This document shows, piece after piece, positions 62,693 to 64,000 of a stretch of DNA of 64,000 nt (position 1 is the stretch's first letter; each line of letters begins with the position of its first letter). A program made the position numbers and the translations under genes. The stretch is from Methylomagnum ishizawai (GTDB taxonomy: Bacteria > Pseudomonadota > Gammaproteobacteria > Methylococcales > Methylococcaceae). A model generated the notes under the pieces. It made no database searches and was not told the DNA's origin. It was given only the letters and a program-made list of their open reading frames with translations. The DNA lies in assembly GCF_900155475.1 (NCBI RefSeq), contig NZ_FXAM01000001.1, forward strand, positions 793,501 through 857,500, read 5' to 3'.

Positions 62693-64000
62693 TCAAACCC
62701 TGGTCCCGCCCACCGTCAACCCATCCACCCGTAAGGTTGGCTGGCCCACGCCCACCGGCACGCTTTGCCCATCCTTGCCGCAGGTGCCGACGCCGAAATC
62801 GAGTTCCAGGTCGTTGCCCACCATGCTGACGCGGGTCAGCACATCGGGGCCGTTGCCGATCAGGGTCGCGCCCTTCACCGGGCGGGTGATCTTGCCGTCC
62901 TCGATCAAATACGCCTCGCTGGCCGAGAACACGAACTTGCCGGAGGTGATATCCACCTGCCCGCCGCCGAAATTCTTGGCGTACAGGCCGTGCTTGACCG
63001 AACGCAGGATTTCCTCGGGGTCGTGCGGGCCGGGCAGCATATAGGTATTGGTCATGCGCGGCATGGGCAGATGGGCATAGGACTCGCGGCGGCCATTGCC
63101 GGTCGGGGCCACGCCCATCAGCCGGGCGTTGAGCCGGTCCTGCATATAACCCTTGAGGATGCCGTTCTCGATTAGGGTGGTGCAGTGGGTCGGCGTGCCT
63201 TCGTCGTCGATGGTCAGGGAACCGCGCCGTCCCGGCAGGGTGCCGTCGTCCACCACGGTGCAGAGCGGCGAGGCCACCCGCTCGCCCACCCGGCCCGAGA
63301 AGGCCGAGGTGCCTTTGCGGTTGAAATCGCCTTCCAGGCCGTGGCCGATGGCTTCGTGCAGCAGGATGCCCGGCCAGCCGGAACCCAGCACCACGGTCAG
63401 GGTGCCCGCCGGGGCTTCCTCGGCTTCGAGGTTGACCAGGGCGAGCCGCACGGCTTCGCGGGCATAGCCGGAAGCGGTATCGCCTTCCAGGAAGGTGCGG
63501 TAATCGGTGCGTCCGCCGCCACCGCAGCTGCCTTGTTCGCGGCGTCCGTCCTGCTCCACGATCACGCTGACATTGAGCCGCACCAAGGGCCGCACATCGC
63601 CGTGCATCGTGCCGTCCTGGCCGATCACCATCACCACGTCGTGGCAGCCGGTGAGGCTCACGAAGACCTGTTCCACCCTGGGATCGAGTTGGCGGCATTC
63701 CTGGTCCAGCCGTTTCAGCAGGGCGATTTTTTCTTCTTCCGGCAGGGATTGCAGTGGGTCGATGGGGAGATAAAGCGCGGGCGGGCGTTCCACCGGGGCG
63801 ATGGCGCTGCGGCCTTCGCCACCTAGCCGGGCGATGGCGCGGGCGTTCTTGGCGGCTTCGAGCAGGGTGGGGAGGGCGATCTCGTCGCTGTAGGCGAAGC
63901 CGGTTTTTTCGCCCGACACGGCGCGGACCCCGGCTCCTTGTTCGATGCTGTGGCTGCCTTCCTTGACGATGCCGTCTTCCAGCGCCCAGGACTCGTAGCG
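62693..64000 (-). CDS. tldD: Metalloprotease TldD, N-terminus beyond window edge
   Basis: TldD, at least 435 residues visible; the frame is open to the right edge, so the start lies outside. The zinc-binding motif is [11 protein letters not shown]. Other family blocks: [47 protein letters not shown], and [20 protein letters not shown]. The catalytic subunit of the TldD/PmbA heterodimer. Confidence 0.95.
   Translation of the reverse strand, partial: RYESWALEDGIVKEGSHSIEQGAGVRAVSGEKTGFAYSDEIALPTLLEAAKNARAIARLGGEGRSAIAPVERPPALYLPIDPLQSLPEEEKIALLKRLDQECRQLDPRVEQVFVSLTGCHDVVMVIGQDGTMHGDVRPLVRLNVSVIVEQDGRREQGSCGGGGRTDYRTFLEGDTASGYAREAVRLALVNLEAEEAPAGTLTVVLGSGWPGILLHEAIGHGLEGDFNRKGTSAFSGRVGERVASPLCTVVDDGTLPGRRGSLTIDDEGTPTHCTTLIENGILKGYMQDRLNARLMGVAPTGNGRRESYAHLPMPRMTNTYMLPGPHDPEEILRSVKHGLYAKNFGGGQVDITSGKFVFSASEAYLIEDGKITRPVKGATLIGNGPDVLTRVSMVGNDLELDFGVGTCGKDGQSVPVGVGQPTLRVDGLTVGGTRV

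Overview
The window looks like about 64 kb of a high-GC gammaproteobacterial chromosome. Evidence includes the yafS-rnhA-dnaQ block beside mltD, an Rsd/AlgQ homologue, a UvrY/GacA-type regulator, lgt, yicC and the pmbA/tldD pair. Glycogen synthase next to a GlgE-like GH13 enzyme and the general gene complement would fit a Methylococcaceae-type methanotroph. That placement is inference; no methane-oxidation gene is present here.

Layout. 1-5.6 kb: right end of a prophage or integrative element (SF2 helicase, PD-(D/E)XK nuclease, RdgC, small ATGA-coupled genes, AlpA-like protein, tyrosine integrase) abutting tRNA-Leu(UAA). 5.6-25.7 kb: housekeeping genes, namely a response regulator, tRNA-Ser, dnaQ, rnhA, a YafS-like methyltransferase, mltD, a PaaK-like adenylating enzyme, lgt, a retropepsin-like protease, glycogen genes, an MDR oxidoreductase, a Crp/Fnr regulator, a Wzx-type flippase, tRNA-Thr, a Nudix hydrolase beside a MITE-like element, rsd and a Ser/Thr kinase. 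25.7-32 kb: yicC, followed by a decayed 5.3-kb integrative element. It is bounded by a 22-bp direct repeat that coincides with the yicC terminator hairpin. It holds a P4-type integrase, an IS630-family element and two pseudogenes, one of them the C-terminal remnant of a DNA methyltransferase.

32-46 kb: a chemotaxis receptor, a DUF3313 lipoprotein, a fused dipeptide-type ABC ATPase, three related HEAT-repeat proteins around a GlcG/HbpS-type protein, an orphan periplasmic binding protein, and a 1402-residue hybrid histidine kinase whose leader can fold into nested hairpins. 46-58.8 kb: a one-directional surface polysaccharide cluster with an O-antigen ligase, a Wzm/Wzt exporter, two sulfotransferases, one GT2 and four GT4 glycosyltransferases, and an asparagine-synthase-like amidotransferase, many joined by ATGA, GTGA or TTGA overlaps. 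58.8-64 kb: opposite-strand genes for an ELM1-family protein, a flavoprotein, a small unknown protein, pmbA and tldD (cut by the window edge).

The genes suggest a cell that exports a probably sulfated polysaccharide through an ABC route, stores glycogen, and has taken integrative elements at tRNA-Leu and behind yicC. I did not find an obviously new defence or biosynthetic system. The best leads are the structured kinase leader, the HEAT-repeat paralogue cluster, the terminator-targeting integrative element and the small translationally coupled phage genes.
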